Origin: Enterobacteriaceae bacterium ESL0689
GTDB taxonomy: Bacteria; Pseudomonadota; Gammaproteobacteria; Enterobacterales; Enterobacteriaceae
DNA length: 64,000 nucleotides
NCBI GenBank assembly: GCA_029433525.1
Contig: JAQTIF010000001.1
Coordinates: 558,001 to 622,000 of the forward strand
Reading direction: 5' to 3'
Positions 19,601 to 29,297 of the stretch are shown here, one piece after another. The translations under genes were made by a program, and so were the position numbers. Position 1 is the first letter of the stretch, and the number at the start of each line of letters is the position of its first letter. Below the pieces are notes generated by a model. It was given only the letters and a program-made list of their open reading frames with translations. It had not been told where the DNA came from and did not search any database.

Positions 19601-21682
19601 ATGTCTAATTTGGCCTCCCTGCTTCGTTTACCGGCTAATTTGAAAAATACGCACTGGCAGGTGCTGGCTGGCCCGATTCTGATCCTGCTGATCCTGTCGA
19701 TGATGGTACTACCCTTACCGGCTTTCATCCTCGATTTGCTATTTACCTTCAATATCGCCCTGTCGATCATGGTATTGCTGGTGGCGATGTTCACTCAGCG
19801 CACCCTCGACTTCGCCGCATTTCCGACCATTTTGCTGTTCTCGACCCTGCTACGTCTGTCACTGAATGTGGCCTCAACCCGTATCATCCTGCTGGAAGGA
19901 CATACCGGTGCCGCCGCTGCCGGACGAGTCGTCGAAGCGTTTGGTCACTTCCTCGTCGGCGGCAATTTCGCGATTGGTATCGTGGTGTTTATTATTCTGG
20001 TGCTGATTAACTTTATGGTTATCACTAAAGGGGCCGGGCGTATAGCGGAAGTTGGCGCACGCTTTGTCCTCGACGGTATGCCAGGAAAACAGATGGCGAT
20101 CGACGCCGATCTTAATGCTGGCATTATCGGCGAAGAGGAAGCGAAAAAGCGCCGTGCTGAAGTGACCCAGGAAGCCGATTTTTATGGCTCGATGGACGGT
20201 GCCAGTAAATTTGTTCGGGGTGATGCTATCGCGGGCCTGATGATCATGGTACTGAATGTGGTCGGTGGTCTGTTAGTGGGCGTGATCCAGCATGGTATGG
20301 AACTGGGGGCTGCGGCAGAAAGCTACACCCTGCTGACGATTGGTGATGGTCTGGTCGCGCAAATTCCAGCGCTGGTTATCTCGACGGCCGCCGGTGTTAT
20401 CGTCACCCGGGTCGCCACCGATCAGGATGTTGGCGAGCAGATGGTCGGCCAGTTATTTAATAATCCGCGCGTCATGCTGTTAAGTGCCGGTGTCCTCGGC
20501 TTACTGGGGCTGGTGCCAGGGATGCCAAACCTGGTATTTCTGTTATTTACGGCGGCCTTACTGGGACTGACCTGGTGGTTGCGTGGCCGGGAAATACAAC
20601 AACCACAAAGCGTCATGGATGAACCCGTAAGCCAGGCGAGCCCGCCGGTCAGTGAAGCCAGCTGGGCGGACGTACAACTGGAAGACTCGCTGGGCATGGA
20701 GGTCGGTTACCGCCTGATTCCGATGGTCGACTACCAGCAAAATGGCGAGCTACTTGGCCGTATTCGTGGTATCCGTAAAAAATTTGCTCAGGAGATGGGA
20801 TTCTTACCCCCCGTCGTCCATATTCGTGACAACCTCGAATTACCTCCGGCCAGCTACCGTATTTTAATGAAAGGGGTAGAAATCGGTCAGGGTGAAGCGC
20901 AGCCGGGCCGCTGGCTGGCGATTAATCCGGGTAATGCGGTCGGTGAGCTGAGCGGTGATAAAAGTGTCGATCCGGCGTTTGGTCTCGAGGCGGTATGGAT
21001 TGATAGCGCACTGCGCGAACAGGCGCAAACTCAGGGATACACCGTGGTGGAGGCCAGTACCGTGGTGGCGACACATCTTAACCACCTGATCAGTCAATTT
21101 GCCAGTGAACTTTTCGGCCGCCAGGAGGCGCAGCAATTGCTGGATCGCGTATCTCAGGAGATGCCGAAACTGACGGAAGATTTTGTGCCGGGAGTTGTGA
21201 CGCTGACCACGCTGCATAAAGTGCTGCAAAATCTCCTCGCGGAACATGTCTCGATTCGCGATATGCGCTCAATTATCGAAACGCTGGCGGAACACGCGCC
21301 CACCCAGAACGACCCGTATGAATTAACGGCGATGGTACGTATCTCGCTCGGACGGGCTATTACCCAGCAATGGTTCCCTGGCAATGGTGAAATACAGGCG
21401 ATTGGCCTTGAAAGTCAACTGGAGCGGTTACTGTTGCAGGCGCTGCAAAGTGGCGGTGGCCTCGAACCACAACTGGCTGACAAACTGCTGGCGCAGGCGA
21501 AACAAGCGTTGCAGCATCAGGAGATGATCAGCGCGCCACAGGTCTTACTGGTTAATCACGCATTACGGCCGTTACTGGCGCGCTTCTTACGGCGCAGCCT
21601 GCCCCAGTTAGCGGTACTGTCAAATCTGGAACTCAACAATGATCGTCAGATCCGCATTACCGCAACCATTGGTGGAGAGTAA
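19601..21682 (+). CDS. flhA: Flagellar export gate protein FlhA
   Basis: Core ring protein of the flagellar type III export gate, coupling proton motive force to protein export. 693 residues from ATG 19601 (a GTG one codon upstream is also in frame). About eight membrane helices in the first 310 residues, the conserved FHIPEP-type loop (AGRIAEVGARFVLDGMPGKQMAIDADLN), then a large cytoplasmic domain that receives chaperone-substrate complexes. It follows flhB by 5 bases and precedes flhE by 2. Confidence 0.96.
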   Translation: MSNLASLLRLPANLKNTHWQVLAGPILILLILSMMVLPLPAFILDLLFTFNIALSIMVLLVAMFTQRTLDFAAFPTILLFSTLLRLSLNVASTRIILLEGHTGAAAAGRVVEAFGHFLVGGNFAIGIVVFIILVLINFMVITKGAGRIAEVGARFVLDGMPGKQMAIDADLNAGIIGEEEAKKRRAEVTQEADFYGSMDGASKFVRGDAIAGLMIMVLNVVGGLLVGVIQHGMELGAAAESYTLLTIGDGLVAQIPALVISTAAGVIVTRVATDQDVGEQMVGQLFNNPRVMLLSAGVLGLLGLVPGMPNLVFLLFTAALLGLTWWLRGREIQQPQSVMDEPVSQASPPVSEASWADVQLEDSLGMEVGYRLIPMVDYQQNGELLGRIRGIRKKFAQEMGFLPPVVHIRDNLELPPASYRILMKGVEIGQGEAQPGRWLAINPGNAVGELSGDKSVDPAFGLEAVWIDSALREQAQTQGYTVVEASTVVATHLNHLISQFASELFGRQEAQQLLDRVSQEMPKLTEDFVPGVVTLTTLHKVLQNLLAEHVSIRDMRSIIETLAEHAPTQNDPYELTAMVRISLGRAITQQWFPGNGEIQAIGLESQLERLLLQALQSGGGLEPQLADKLLAQAKQALQHQEMISAPQVLLVNHALRPLLARFLRRSLPQLAVLSNLELNNDRQIRITATIGGE

Positions 21683-21684
21683 TC

Positions 21685-22089
21685 ATGAAACATTATCTGC
21701 TCTTACTGTGCCTGCTGGTGCCATCCGTCACCTGCGCGGTCTCTGGATCGTGGATGGCCGACGGACCTGGTGTCATCTTATCGCGGGCGGGAAGCCGGGA
21801 TGCCTCCCAGCCACTTAAGGCACCTGGTTCGCTACCCGATGCCGATGCGCGTATTACCACCGTCAGTTGGGTTTATCGCTCACTGACCCCCGCGCCGATG
21901 AATTTACAGGTACGTCTTTGTACTCCGCATCGCTGTATTCCGCTCCCGACGGCGCGTGGTAGCAGCGATGAACTGCGAGGCGCGCCTGCCAGTGCGACAC
22001 TGCGTTTTGTCTACGCGCTCCCGGCCAGCGAAAAAATCAATCTGCCATGGCAGGTGATTAGCAATCAGGTGATTGTCAATTATCAATAA
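21685..22089 (+). CDS. flhE: Flagellar protein FlhE
   Basis: 134-residue periplasmic protein with an N-terminal signal peptide (MKHYLLLLCLLVPSVTCA, cleavage likely after TCA). In Salmonella and E. coli FlhE is thought to prevent proton leakage through the export apparatus. Two cysteines (LCTPHRCIPL) could form a disulfide. Last gene of flhBAE; an IS3-type remnant begins immediately beyond its stop. Confidence 0.9.
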   Translation: MKHYLLLLCLLVPSVTCAVSGSWMADGPGVILSRAGSRDASQPLKAPGSLPDADARITTVSWVYRSLTPAPMNLQVRLCTPHRCIPLPTARGSSDELRGAPASATLRFVYALPASEKINLPWQVISNQVIVNYQ

Positions 22090-22474
22090 CCGGCGGTTGA
22101 TTTGTCAGTCTGATCCGAGACCCGGCAGCGATGAATATTGCGTTGTTTATCACGCTAAACATGCAAAATTTGACGGGGGTTTCGCTCATCAACACGGCGG
22201 CCTGCTTTAGTATTTCTTTCTCCATTTCCAGGCGTTGTATCCGCTTTCTGAGCGCCTGGATTTCACGTTGTTCTGCAGTCAGGGCAGGATTATCGGGGGT
22301 TATTCCGCTGACTTCCGCTTTGTACTGGCGTATCCATTTACGCAATGTGCCGGGTTCAATCTCCAGAGCGCGAGCCACCGCCGTAGTGGTCTGTTGATAT
22401 TTAACCACCTGTTCAATAGCCTCCAGCTTAAACTCTGGAGAAAAATAACGTTGAGTTTTTTTGGGTTGAGTCAT
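22076..22474 (-). pseudogene. IS3-family transposase OrfA, truncated remnant
   Basis: Frame from ATG 22474 (AGGTAATT upstream) encodes an IS3-type OrfA: helix-turn-helix (FSPEFKLEAIEQVVKYQQTTTAVARAL... TLRKWIRQYK) and leucine zipper (EIQALRKRIQRLEMEKEILKQAAVLM). Family similarity stops near codon 103 (VKF, about 22166). The rest, to a stop at 22076 inside flhE, looks like flanking sequence read by chance. No OrfB with a DDE integrase domain follows, so the element is dead. Confidence 0.8.
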
Positions 22475-22518
22475 GATCAATTACCTCAATTTCTGTTGTT
22501 ACATTAACAGGCTATTGA

Positions 22519-22606
22519 GGTGTCCGGAATAACTGATCCACTACAGTCAGTATGAAGAACAAAAGTGGAGGGCTGGACCGGTGTCCTGATTTTGTGATCC
22601 ACTACA
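22519..22606. repeat. Two directly repeated IS-end-like 27-mers
   Basis: GGTGTCC-N9-GATCCACTACA occurs at 22519-22545 and again at 22580-22606 in the same orientation. The first 7 and last 11 bases are identical and the centre differs. This looks like the same terminal inverted repeat of two related IS3-family elements left in tandem next to the OrfA remnant. Confidence 0.6.
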
Positions 22607-22719
22607 CTTTCAGGTAAGCGCTATCGTCGCTACAGCTTTCAGTCTTAATGGCCGCCTGTTGATTATCCAGTGACCCTCAGTGCTTATCAGGTCGTGCTGC
22701 TTGCAGAGAGGAAAAAAGC

Positions 22720-22800
22720 GAAAAAAAAGCCAGCACCGGGCTGGCTAAGTAATACTGGAAGCAATGTGAGCAATGTCGTGTCTCAGGTCTCCCTGAGGAC
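22720..22800 (-). ncRNA. ryhB: Small RNA RyhB (iron-sparing regulator)
   Basis: The minus strand carries the RyhB core almost verbatim: ACGACATTGCTCACATTGC, then TTCCAGTATTACTTAGCC, followed by the terminator stem AGCCAGC-CCGGT-GCTGGCT and eight T residues. RyhB pairs through this core, with Hfq, to mRNAs of iron-using proteins and triggers their decay when iron is scarce. The 5' part differs from E. coli, as is usual. Predicted length is about 80 nt. The Fur box immediately upstream supports the identity. Confidence 0.93.
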
Positions 22801-22802
22801 AT

Positions 22803-22836
22803 GACAATAATAATCATTCTCATTCATATTTGTCCA
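22803..22836 (-). promoter_or_regulatory. ryhB promoter with overlapping Fur box
   Basis: On the minus strand -35 TGGACA (22836-22831), an 18-base spacer and -10 TATTAT (22812-22807) predict a start near 22800. The plus-strand sequence GACAATAATAATCATTCTC at 22803-22821 matches the 19-bp Fur consensus at 16 positions and covers the -10, so Fe-Fur would repress. Confidence 0.88.
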
Positions 22837-22902
22837 CTTCTTTTTTCTTCTATTTGATCGATCGTGTCATTTTATCCTGTAACGCGATGAATATTTGAGT
22901 AG

Positions 22903-23109
22903 TCACCTTGTTAGTCCGCGCAGATAACAGGACGAAAAGTGATAAAAAAAGACGCTATCGGTTGAGAAAGTGGCTGAGATCAGCGCAGTATTGATTTGCT
23001 TAACCAGCGCGTATCCCCCGGTGGTGATACGCACTGGTGATTTTGACGCATCGCTGTATTTGAGCAGCATTTGCTGCCAGTCGGTTATCCCATCGTGACG
23101 ATAAACCAT
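22903..23109 (-). CDS. Unrecognised small ORF between livF and ryhB
   Basis: 68 codons starting 26 bases after the livF stop on the same strand (MVYRHDGITDWQQMLLKYSDAS...). Codon use looks gene-like, but there is no clear Shine-Dalgarno sequence and I recognise no family. It may be a real small gene co-transcribed with liv, a fragment of a lost gene, or chance. Confidence 0.3.
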   Translation of the reverse strand: MVYRHDGITDWQQMLLKYSDASKSPVRITTGGYALVKQINTALISATFSTDSVFFYHFSSCYLRGLTR

Positions 23110-23135
23110 GCAGCAAAACAGAAGGCGGACACAGC

Positions 23136-23849
23136 TTATCCGCCGAGATAGGCGTTACGTACCGCTTCATTAGCCAACAAGGCCTCGCCGCTGTCTTCCA
23201 GCACGACGTGACCGTTTTCCAGCACATAGCCGCGATCTGCCAGCTTCAGCGCCTGATTGGCGTTCTGTTCCACAAGGAATATCGTCATTCCCTGATCGCG
23301 CAGATGTTCGATAGTGTCAAAAATCTGCTGGATGATGATGGGTGCCAGCCCCAGCGAGGGTTCGTCAAGCAGTAAAAGACGTGGCTGACTCATCAACGCG
23401 CGGCCAATCGCCAGCATCTGTTGCTCACCACCCGACATCGTGCCCGCGCGCTGATGACAGCGCTCAAGCAGGCGCGGAAACAAGCTATAGACCTGTTTAA
23501 TACGCTGCTGGAACTGTGTGTTATCAGCAAAAAAACCGCCCATCGCCAGGTTTTCTTCCACGGTCATCCGCGAAAAGACCCGGCGTCCTTCCGGGACAAT
23601 CGCTACCGCTTCACGCATAATTTTCGCCGTTTGCCAGTGGGTAATATCTTTACCGTCAAAAATAATACTCCCGGCAGACGCCGCTGGCTCGCCGCACAGC
23701 GTGCCCAGTAAGGTGGTTTTTCCAGCACCGTTTGCGCCAATCAGCGTGACTATCTCACCCTGATTAATAGACAAACTCACCTGATGCAGTGCCTGAATTT
23801 TACCGTAGTGCGCACTGACATTATTAAAAGATAACATCGCTTTTGTCAT
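23136..23849 (-). CDS. livF: Branched-chain amino acid ABC transporter ATPase LivF
   Basis: One of two ATPases powering leucine/isoleucine/valine uptake. 237 residues with Walker A GANGAGKTT, signature SGGEQQ, Walker B LLLLDEPSLGLAP and the H-loop replaced by the family's FLVEQNANQAL. Same length and near-identical sequence to E. coli LivF. Last gene of the operon; it starts 2 bases after livG ends. Confidence 0.96.
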   Translation of the reverse strand: MTKAMLSFNNVSAHYGKIQALHQVSLSINQGEIVTLIGANGAGKTTLLGTLCGEPAASAGSIIFDGKDITHWQTAKIMREAVAIVPEGRRVFSRMTVEENLAMGGFFADNTQFQQRIKQVYSLFPRLLERCHQRAGTMSGGEQQMLAIGRALMSQPRLLLLDEPSLGLAPIIIQQIFDTIEHLRDQGMTIFLVEQNANQALKLADRGYVLENGHVVLEDSGEALLANEAVRNAYLGG

Positions 23850-23851
23850 TA

Positions 23852-24619
23852 TTATGCCTCGCCCAGATAAGCACGGATCACATCCGGATGATGGCGGATC
23901 TCTTCTGGCGTGCCATTCGCCAGCGGTGTTCCCTGATTGACCACGTAGATGCGATCAGAAATTCCCATCACCAGCTTCATATCATGCTCAATCAGCAGGA
24001 TAGTGGTCTGGTGATGACTGCGCAGCCCGGCGATCAATTCGTTCAGTTCATGGGTCTCTTTCGGATTGAGGCCAGCGGCAGGTTCATCCAGCATCAGAAT
24101 TTGTGGTTGCATCACCATGCAGCGGGCAATTTCCAGCCGCCGCTGGTCGCCATAAGCCAGATTGCTGGCCTGACGATTAGCATGTGCCAGTAAACCAATA
24201 CGCTCCAGCCAGCTTACGGCACGATCCAGCGCCTCATGCTGCGCACGGCGGAAAGCAGGTAATTTCAGCAAGCCTGATAAAAATCCGGTTTGTAATTGCT
24301 GATATTGCGCAACAAGCAGATTTTCTATCACCGTCATTTCACGAAACAAGCGCACATGCTGAAATGTGCGGACAACGCCAAGACGGGCGATTTGCTGTCC
24401 CGCCAGCCCCTCAAGATGGCGATCACCCAGCATAATAGTGCCACCCGTGGGTTTGTAAAAACCGGTCAGGCAATTAAAGACCGTTGTTTTCCCGGCACCA
24501 TTGGGGCCAATCAGCGATACGATCTCTTGCCGATAGAGATCAAGCGATACATTGTTAACCGCCAGCAGGCCACCGAAACGCATCATCAGACCACTAACCG
24601 ATAATAATGGCTGACTCAT
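23852..24619 (-). CDS. livG: Branched-chain amino acid ABC transporter ATPase LivG
   Basis: Second ATPase of the high-affinity branched-chain amino acid importer. 255 residues with Walker [10 protein letters not shown], signature [13 protein letters not shown], Walker [13 protein letters not shown] and switch histidine [13 protein letters not shown] overlap with livM gives coupled translation. Confidence 0.96.
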   Translation of the reverse strand: MSQPLLSVSGLMMRFGGLLAVNNVSLDLYRQEIVSLIGPNGAGKTTVFNCLTGFYKPTGGTIMLGDRHLEGLAGQQIARLGVVRTFQHVRLFREMTVIENLLVAQYQQLQTGFLSGLLKLPAFRRAQHEALDRAVSWLERIGLLAHANRQASNLAYGDQRRLEIARCMVMQPQILMLDEPAAGLNPKETHELNELIAGLRSHHQTTILLIEHDMKLVMGISDRIYVVNQGTPLANGTPEEIRHHPDVIRAYLGEA

Positions 24620-25893
24620 AGCTGCTCTCCCTGCGCCTGATCTTTGTTCAGCGCTATCTGTGGACGCATCATCGGTAGCAGCCCTTGTGGACGCCAGATC
24701 ATCATCAGAACCATTAAGCCACCCAGCATCAACATGCTGTATTCATTGAAATCACGCATCATTTCACGCGATACCACCAGCAGCACCGCCGCCAGAATGA
24801 CCGCCAGTTGTGAACCCATTCCACCGAGTACTACAATAGCCAGCACAAAGGCGGATTCCGCAAAGGTAAAAGATTCCGGGCTGACAAAGCCCTGACGGGC
24901 GGCAAACAGCGTTCCGGCGAAACCGGCAAACGCCGCGCTGATCGTAAAGGCACTGAGTTTGATTCGTGTCGAACTCAAGCCCAGAGAACGACAGGCGATT
25001 TCATCTTCACGCAATGCTTCCCATGCCCGACCCAGCGGCATATGCAGTAAGCGATTGATGATAAACAGTGTCAGCACTACCAGCAACAACGCCACCAGAT
25101 AGAGAAAAATCACCCGATCATTCGGGTTGTAGGACAGGCCAAAGAAGTGACTAAAAGTATCCCAGCCACCTTCGCGAACCTGGCGGCTAAACTCGAGGCC
25201 AAACAGTGTCGGTTTTGGGATCTGGCTAATACCGTTCGGGCCGCCAGTAAGCTGGGTATTATTGAGCAATAAAATACGCACAATTTCACCGAAACCGAGC
25301 GTAACGATCGCCAGATAGTCACCGCGCAGGCGCAGTACCGGGAAGCCAAGCAGTAAGCCAGCCAGCGCGGACATCAACCCGGCCAGTGGCAGGCAAACCC
25401 AGAAGCCGAGGCCATAATAGTGGTTCAGCAACGCAAAGGTATAGGCACCAATAGCATAGAAGCCGCCATATCCGAGAACCAGCAGGCCGGATAAACCGAC
25501 GACGACATTCAGGCCAAGTCCGAGGATGATATAAATCATCGTCAGGGTGGCGATATCAACCGTTCCGCGCGACACCATAAACGGCCAGATGATGGCAGCC
25601 ATCAGCAATGCCAGCAAGAACAGCTTCTGCTTCACTGTTGAACCATCAATCGCGGGCATGACAAACCGGGGCCCGGTGAAAGCGTGTTGCATTTTATCTA
25701 ATAACGGACGCAGCAACTGGAACAGGAAGACTATCACTGTACCGATGATGACCCACTGCCAGCGCGCCGTTGCCGCCGAGGTCACCACCAGCCGGGTGCC
25801 GTCCAGCTCAAGCTGGACACCCATAAAAACCGCCGCCAGCACAAAGAACATCATCGCCGGCAGGAGTGCCCTGGCAATATCCATCGGCTTCAT
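24616..25893 (-). CDS. livM: Branched-chain amino acid ABC permease LivM
   Basis: Membrane-spanning permease subunit. 425 residues, identical in length to E. coli LivM, with an N-terminal extension and about ten membrane segments; the permease signature [14 protein letters not shown] that contacts the ATPase is present near residue 310. Overlaps livH by ATGA. Confidence 0.95.
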   Translation of the reverse strand: MKPMDIARALLPAMMFFVLAAVFMGVQLELDGTRLVVTSAATARWQWVIIGTVIVFLFQLLRPLLDKMQHAFTGPRFVMPAIDGSTVKQKLFLLALLMAAIIWPFMVSRGTVDIATLTMIYIILGLGLNVVVGLSGLLVLGYGGFYAIGAYTFALLNHYYGLGFWVCLPLAGLMSALAGLLLGFPVLRLRGDYLAIVTLGFGEIVRILLLNNTQLTGGPNGISQIPKPTLFGLEFSRQVREGGWDTFSHFFGLSYNPNDRVIFLYLVALLLVVLTLFIINRLLHMPLGRAWEALREDEIACRSLGLSSTRIKLSAFTISAAFAGFAGTLFAARQGFVSPESFTFAESAFVLAIVVLGGMGSQLAVILAAVLLVVSREMMRDFNEYSMLMLGGLMVLMMIWRPQGLLPMMRPQIALNKDQAQGEQL

Positions 25894-26816
25894 ACTTTTT
25901 CTACCTCCGGGCGACCGAGAATACCGGTAGGCATCACTAATAACACCCCGATCAACAGTGCAAACGAGACAACATCTTTATATTCGGTGCTGAGATACGC
26001 CGAAGAGAGTGCTTCAGCAATTCCGAGGATCAGTCCCCCTATCATCGCTCCCGGAATGCTGCCAATCCCGCCGAGCACCGCCGCAGTAAACGCTTTCATT
26101 CCCGCCATAAAGCCGATGTACGGATTGATAACACCGTAAAATTGTCCCAGCAAAACACCCGCCACTGCCGCCATTGCCGCACCAATCACAAAGGTCAGGG
26201 CAATCACTCGATCGGTATTGATACCAAGCAAACTCGCCATTTTCAGATCTTCCGCGCAAGCACGGCAAGCGCGACCCATCCGTGAATAGCGAATGAAGAG
26301 TGTCAGCGCCAGCATCGCGGCAAAAGTCACGATCCAGATCATCAGTTGCATCATCGTGATCGTCGCGGCAAAGTTCTCGCTATCACCGATGACCCACTGA
26401 CCGTTAAACAGACTCGGTAGCGCGATATCGCGCGAGCCTTCGGTCAGGCTGACATAATTTTGCAGGAAGATAGACATACCGATCGCTGAAATCAACGCAA
26501 TCAGACGTTTAGAGTGACGCACCGGCCGATAGGCGACACGTTCAATACTCCAGCCATAAGCGCTGGCGATAATAATAGCTCCGGTAAATCCGGCGGCAAC
26601 CAGCAACAGATTACTGTCAATCCCCATCATCATCAGCAACGCAATAATCATGAAAGAGACATAGCTACCTATCATATATACTTCACCGTGGGCGAAGTTA
26701 ATCATGCCAATAATGCCGTACACCATCGTATAACCGATAGCGATCAGCGCATAGGCACTTCCCAGCGTGATGCCATTAAACATCTGCTGCAGAAAGTAGA
26801 GAAACTGCTCAGACAT
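25890..26816 (-). CDS. livH: Branched-chain amino acid ABC permease LivH
   Basis: Second permease subunit, 308 residues with about eight membrane helices and the family segment [16 protein letters not shown] near the N-terminus. ATPase-coupling loop [14 protein letters not shown] is present. It begins 53 bases after livJ, across a hairpin. Confidence 0.96.
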   Translation of the reverse strand: MSEQFLYFLQQMFNGITLGSAYALIAIGYTMVYGIIGMINFAHGEVYMIGSYVSFMIIALLMMMGIDSNLLLVAAGFTGAIIIASAYGWSIERVAYRPVRHSKRLIALISAIGMSIFLQNYVSLTEGSRDIALPSLFNGQWVIGDSENFAATITMMQLMIWIVTFAAMLALTLFIRYSRMGRACRACAEDLKMASLLGINTDRVIALTFVIGAAMAAVAGVLLGQFYGVINPYIGFMAGMKAFTAAVLGGIGSIPGAMIGGLILGIAEALSSAYLSTEYKDVVSFALLIGVLLVMPTGILGRPEVEKV

Positions 26817-26828
26817 AAGATAACCTTT

Positions 26829-26855
26829 TGTATGCCGCCTGCATTATGCAGACGG
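26829..26855 (-). other. Stem-loop between livJ and livH
   Basis: On the minus strand GCCGTCTGCA-TAA-TGCAGGCGGC forms a 10-bp stem (one G-T pair) with a 3-base loop and no T-run. Such hairpins after a binding-protein gene often protect the upstream mRNA and raise its level over the permease genes. Confidence 0.6.
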
Positions 26856-26869
26856 CGGGATAACGTAGC

Positions 26870-27973
26870 TTATTTGGCGACAGAAGAAGTGCCATCCGCA
26901 TGCCAGCTAAATACGCCAAACTCAAATCCCTTCAGGTCACCATTTTCGCGCCACGACAGTGGCCCCATAACCGTATTAACCGGGTGCGCTTTCAGATAAC
27001 TGGCGATAGTTGCCGGATCATCGGATTGGTTCAAACCGGCCTCTAAAGACTGTATTGCGGCATAAGTCATCCAGACAAACACCCCGCTGGGATCTTTTTT
27101 ATGGGCTTTAATCGCCTCAACAATCGGTTGGTTCGCCGGGATTTGATCGTAACTCTGTGGTTTAGTTACCAGCATCCCTTCCGCTGATTGTCCGGCAATA
27201 TTAGATAACGAGACATTGCCGACCCCTTCTGGTCCCATAAACTGTGTGGTCAATCCTGCGGCACGGGACTGGCGTAAAATTTGCCCCATTTCCGGGTGAT
27301 AGCCACCGTAATAAACAAAATCGATATTTTCTTTTTTCAGCCGGGCAACCAGGGTGGAGAAATCTTTCTCACCCGCAGTAATACCATCAAAAAATACGAT
27401 ATTCGCCTCACCTTTTTTCAGGCCGTCCTGTACCGCACGCGCCAGGCCTTCACCGTATTGCTGTTTATCATGAATGATGGCGATACGCTGTGGCTTCACT
27501 TTTTCAAGAATATAGCGGGCAGCAGTCGGGCCTTGATCAGAATCGAGTCCAGTCGTACGCATCACCAGTTTATAGCCGCGTGAAGTCAGATCGGGGGCGG
27601 TCGCCGCAGGCGTAATCATCAGGATACCGTCTTCTTCATAAATATCGGAAGCGGGCTGGGTTGAGGACGAGCATAAATGACCAATAACATATCGGATGCC
27701 GTCATTAACCACTTTATTGGCGACCGCAACGGCTTGTTTGGGGTCACAGGCATCGTCATATTTGACGATTTGCAGTTTATTACCTTTGATACCGCCTTTG
27801 GCGTTAATATCAGCGACAGCCTGTTCAGCGCCGGTAAACTCCTGATCACCGTATTGCGCGACAGGCCCTGACATGGCACCAACGACGGCGATTTTAATAT
27901 TATCAGCCTGCGCTGCGCTGCTCATCACTAAGGCAATACATCCTGCCAGTAATGCTTTGCTTTTTATATTCAT
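26870..27973 (-). CDS. livJ: Leu/Ile/Val-binding periplasmic protein LivJ
   Basis: Periplasmic solute-binding protein delivering branched-chain amino acids to LivHMGF. 367 residues with a signal peptide ([23 protein letters not shown], cleavage before DNIK). Mature protein has the type I periplasmic-binding fold with [13 protein letters not shown] and the Cys pair in DDAC/GHLC. Sequence and length fit LivJ rather than the leucine-specific LivK; no second binding protein is present. A strong RBS (GGGAGAATCAGG) precedes the ATG. Confidence 0.93.
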   Translation of the reverse strand: MNIKSKALLAGCIALVMSSAAQADNIKIAVVGAMSGPVAQYGDQEFTGAEQAVADINAKGGIKGNKLQIVKYDDACDPKQAVAVANKVVNDGIRYVIGHLCSSSTQPASDIYEEDGILMITPAATAPDLTSRGYKLVMRTTGLDSDQGPTAARYILEKVKPQRIAIIHDKQQYGEGLARAVQDGLKKGEANIVFFDGITAGEKDFSTLVARLKKENIDFVYYGGYHPEMGQILRQSRAAGLTTQFMGPEGVGNVSLSNIAGQSAEGMLVTKPQSYDQIPANQPIVEAIKAHKKDPSGVFVWMTYAAIQSLEAGLNQSDDPATIASYLKAHPVNTVMGPLSWRENGDLKGFEFGVFSWHADGTSSVAK

Positions 27974-28449
27974 CCTGATTCTCCCTATTAATGTAGTTTT
28001 TGTATTTGCAGTAGTGCTATTTTTTAGTTGATTATGCCCATTTATCGCCCGAGAAAACCAATGGCATCAGTTGTGGATGCCAGGTATCTGGTAACGTTCC
28101 AGCATACTATGCTAAACATACCGTTATTCAGCGAAATTTGAAATGACTGTTTTATTTCAGAAAACAAAACATCCCGTCAGACCTTGCCCGATCTTTTATC
28201 GCAACAGCTTAGCTGTGCCTTTACCCTGATTATCACTCTGATACCATTATTCCGCACCAGGGACGAACGCCTGGTAAAATAAAGTTAAAAATAAACAACA
28301 ATTATGTTGTTAATTATTAACTTCAGCTGTTATTCATTTTAATGGCTATTAATCATCCGCCAATTAGTAAATCCCTTTGAGGGAACTCAGCCCGGATTTT
28401 GCGATCTGATCAATCGACAAACATCACAAATCACCTGCCGGACTGAGCG
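27974..28449. other. Non-coding stretch between livJ and the IS630 remnant
   Basis: 476 bases. The part next to livJ must hold the liv promoter (minus strand; a CATAAT element near 28034 is one possible -10), probably Lrp-controlled as in E. coli. An ACCAGG/CCTGGT hairpin lies near 28256-28275. From about 28380 the sequence is probably the 5' end of the IS630 element. Nothing else recognised. Confidence 0.5.
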
Positions 28450-29076
28450 ATGCCGATCATAGCACCAATACCCCGTGATGAACGACGCCTGATGCAGAAA
28501 ACTATCCATAAAACACGCGATAAAAACCATGCCCGCAGGCTGACCGCCATGCTGATGTTTTACGAAGATGAGGTGGATATTCATCTCAACCCGAAAATCG
28601 GTGCTGACTGGCAGTTACGTGGACAGCAAAAACGGGTGGTCACACCCGGTCAGAATGAAAAATATTATCTGGCAGGGGCATTGCATAGTGGTACAGGTAA
28701 AGTCAGTTACGTGGGCGGCAGTAGCAAGGCATCATCTTTATTTATCAGCCTGTCAGAGCATCTGAAAGCGACGTACCGACGGGCAAAGACGATAATACTC
28801 ATTGTGGATAACTACATTATTCACAGGAGTGAGAAAACACGAGACTGGCTGAAAGCGAATCCAAAATTTAACGTTATTTATCAGCCGGTTTACTCACCGT
28901 GGGTGAATCATGTTGAGCGATTATGGCAGGCGCTTCACGATACGATAACGCGCAATCATCAGTGCTGTTCAATGTGGCAACTGTTGAAAAAGGTTCGTCA
29001 CTTTATGGAAACGGTAAGTCCATTCTCCCCGGTGGTAAACATGGGCTGGCGAAAGTGTAGCAGCATTAGGCGCTAA
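28450..29076 (+). pseudogene. IS630-family transposase with large internal in-frame deletion
   Basis: The first ~36 residues (MPIIAPIPRDERRLMQK...) are the IS630 N-terminus. The sequence then jumps from LTAMLM straight to FYEDEVDIHLNPKIGADW, the start of the DDE domain. From family knowledge about 125 residues are missing: most of the helix-turn-helix region and the first part of the catalytic domain. The later YQPVYSPWVNHVERLW motif is present, but the C-terminus is shifted into an unrelated tail (SPVVNMGWRKCSSIRR). Although open as an ORF, it should be inactive. Confidence 0.85.
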
Positions 29077-29155
29077 TGAAATGGACACCTCCCCATCACG
29101 GCTTCAGTGAGGCATGCTGTAAGTGCAAACCAACAGCAAAATAAAGAGGTGTCCA

Positions 29156-29218
29156 GTGGAACAAATTATCGGAATTGATCTGACAAAGCGAGTTTTTCAG
29201 CTGCAATTACAAGGGGTG
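29156..29218 (+). pseudogene. IS110-family transposase, N-terminal scrap
   Basis: From GTG 29156 the frame reads MEQIIGIDLTKRVFQLQ, matching the start of IS110/IS1111 transposases (DEDD domain; IGIDL carries the first acidic residue). Similarity is lost after about 20 codons. TGGACACCTC near 29081 and GAGGTGTCCA near 29146 form a 10-bp inverted repeat just upstream, perhaps part of the old element. Confidence 0.65.
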
Positions 29219-29297
29219 TTGACCGTATCCCCTGAGGGGAATACTCTTAAATTTTCTTTACTGTTCCCGTCGTTTATATTGAATAAAGGGAATTGCA

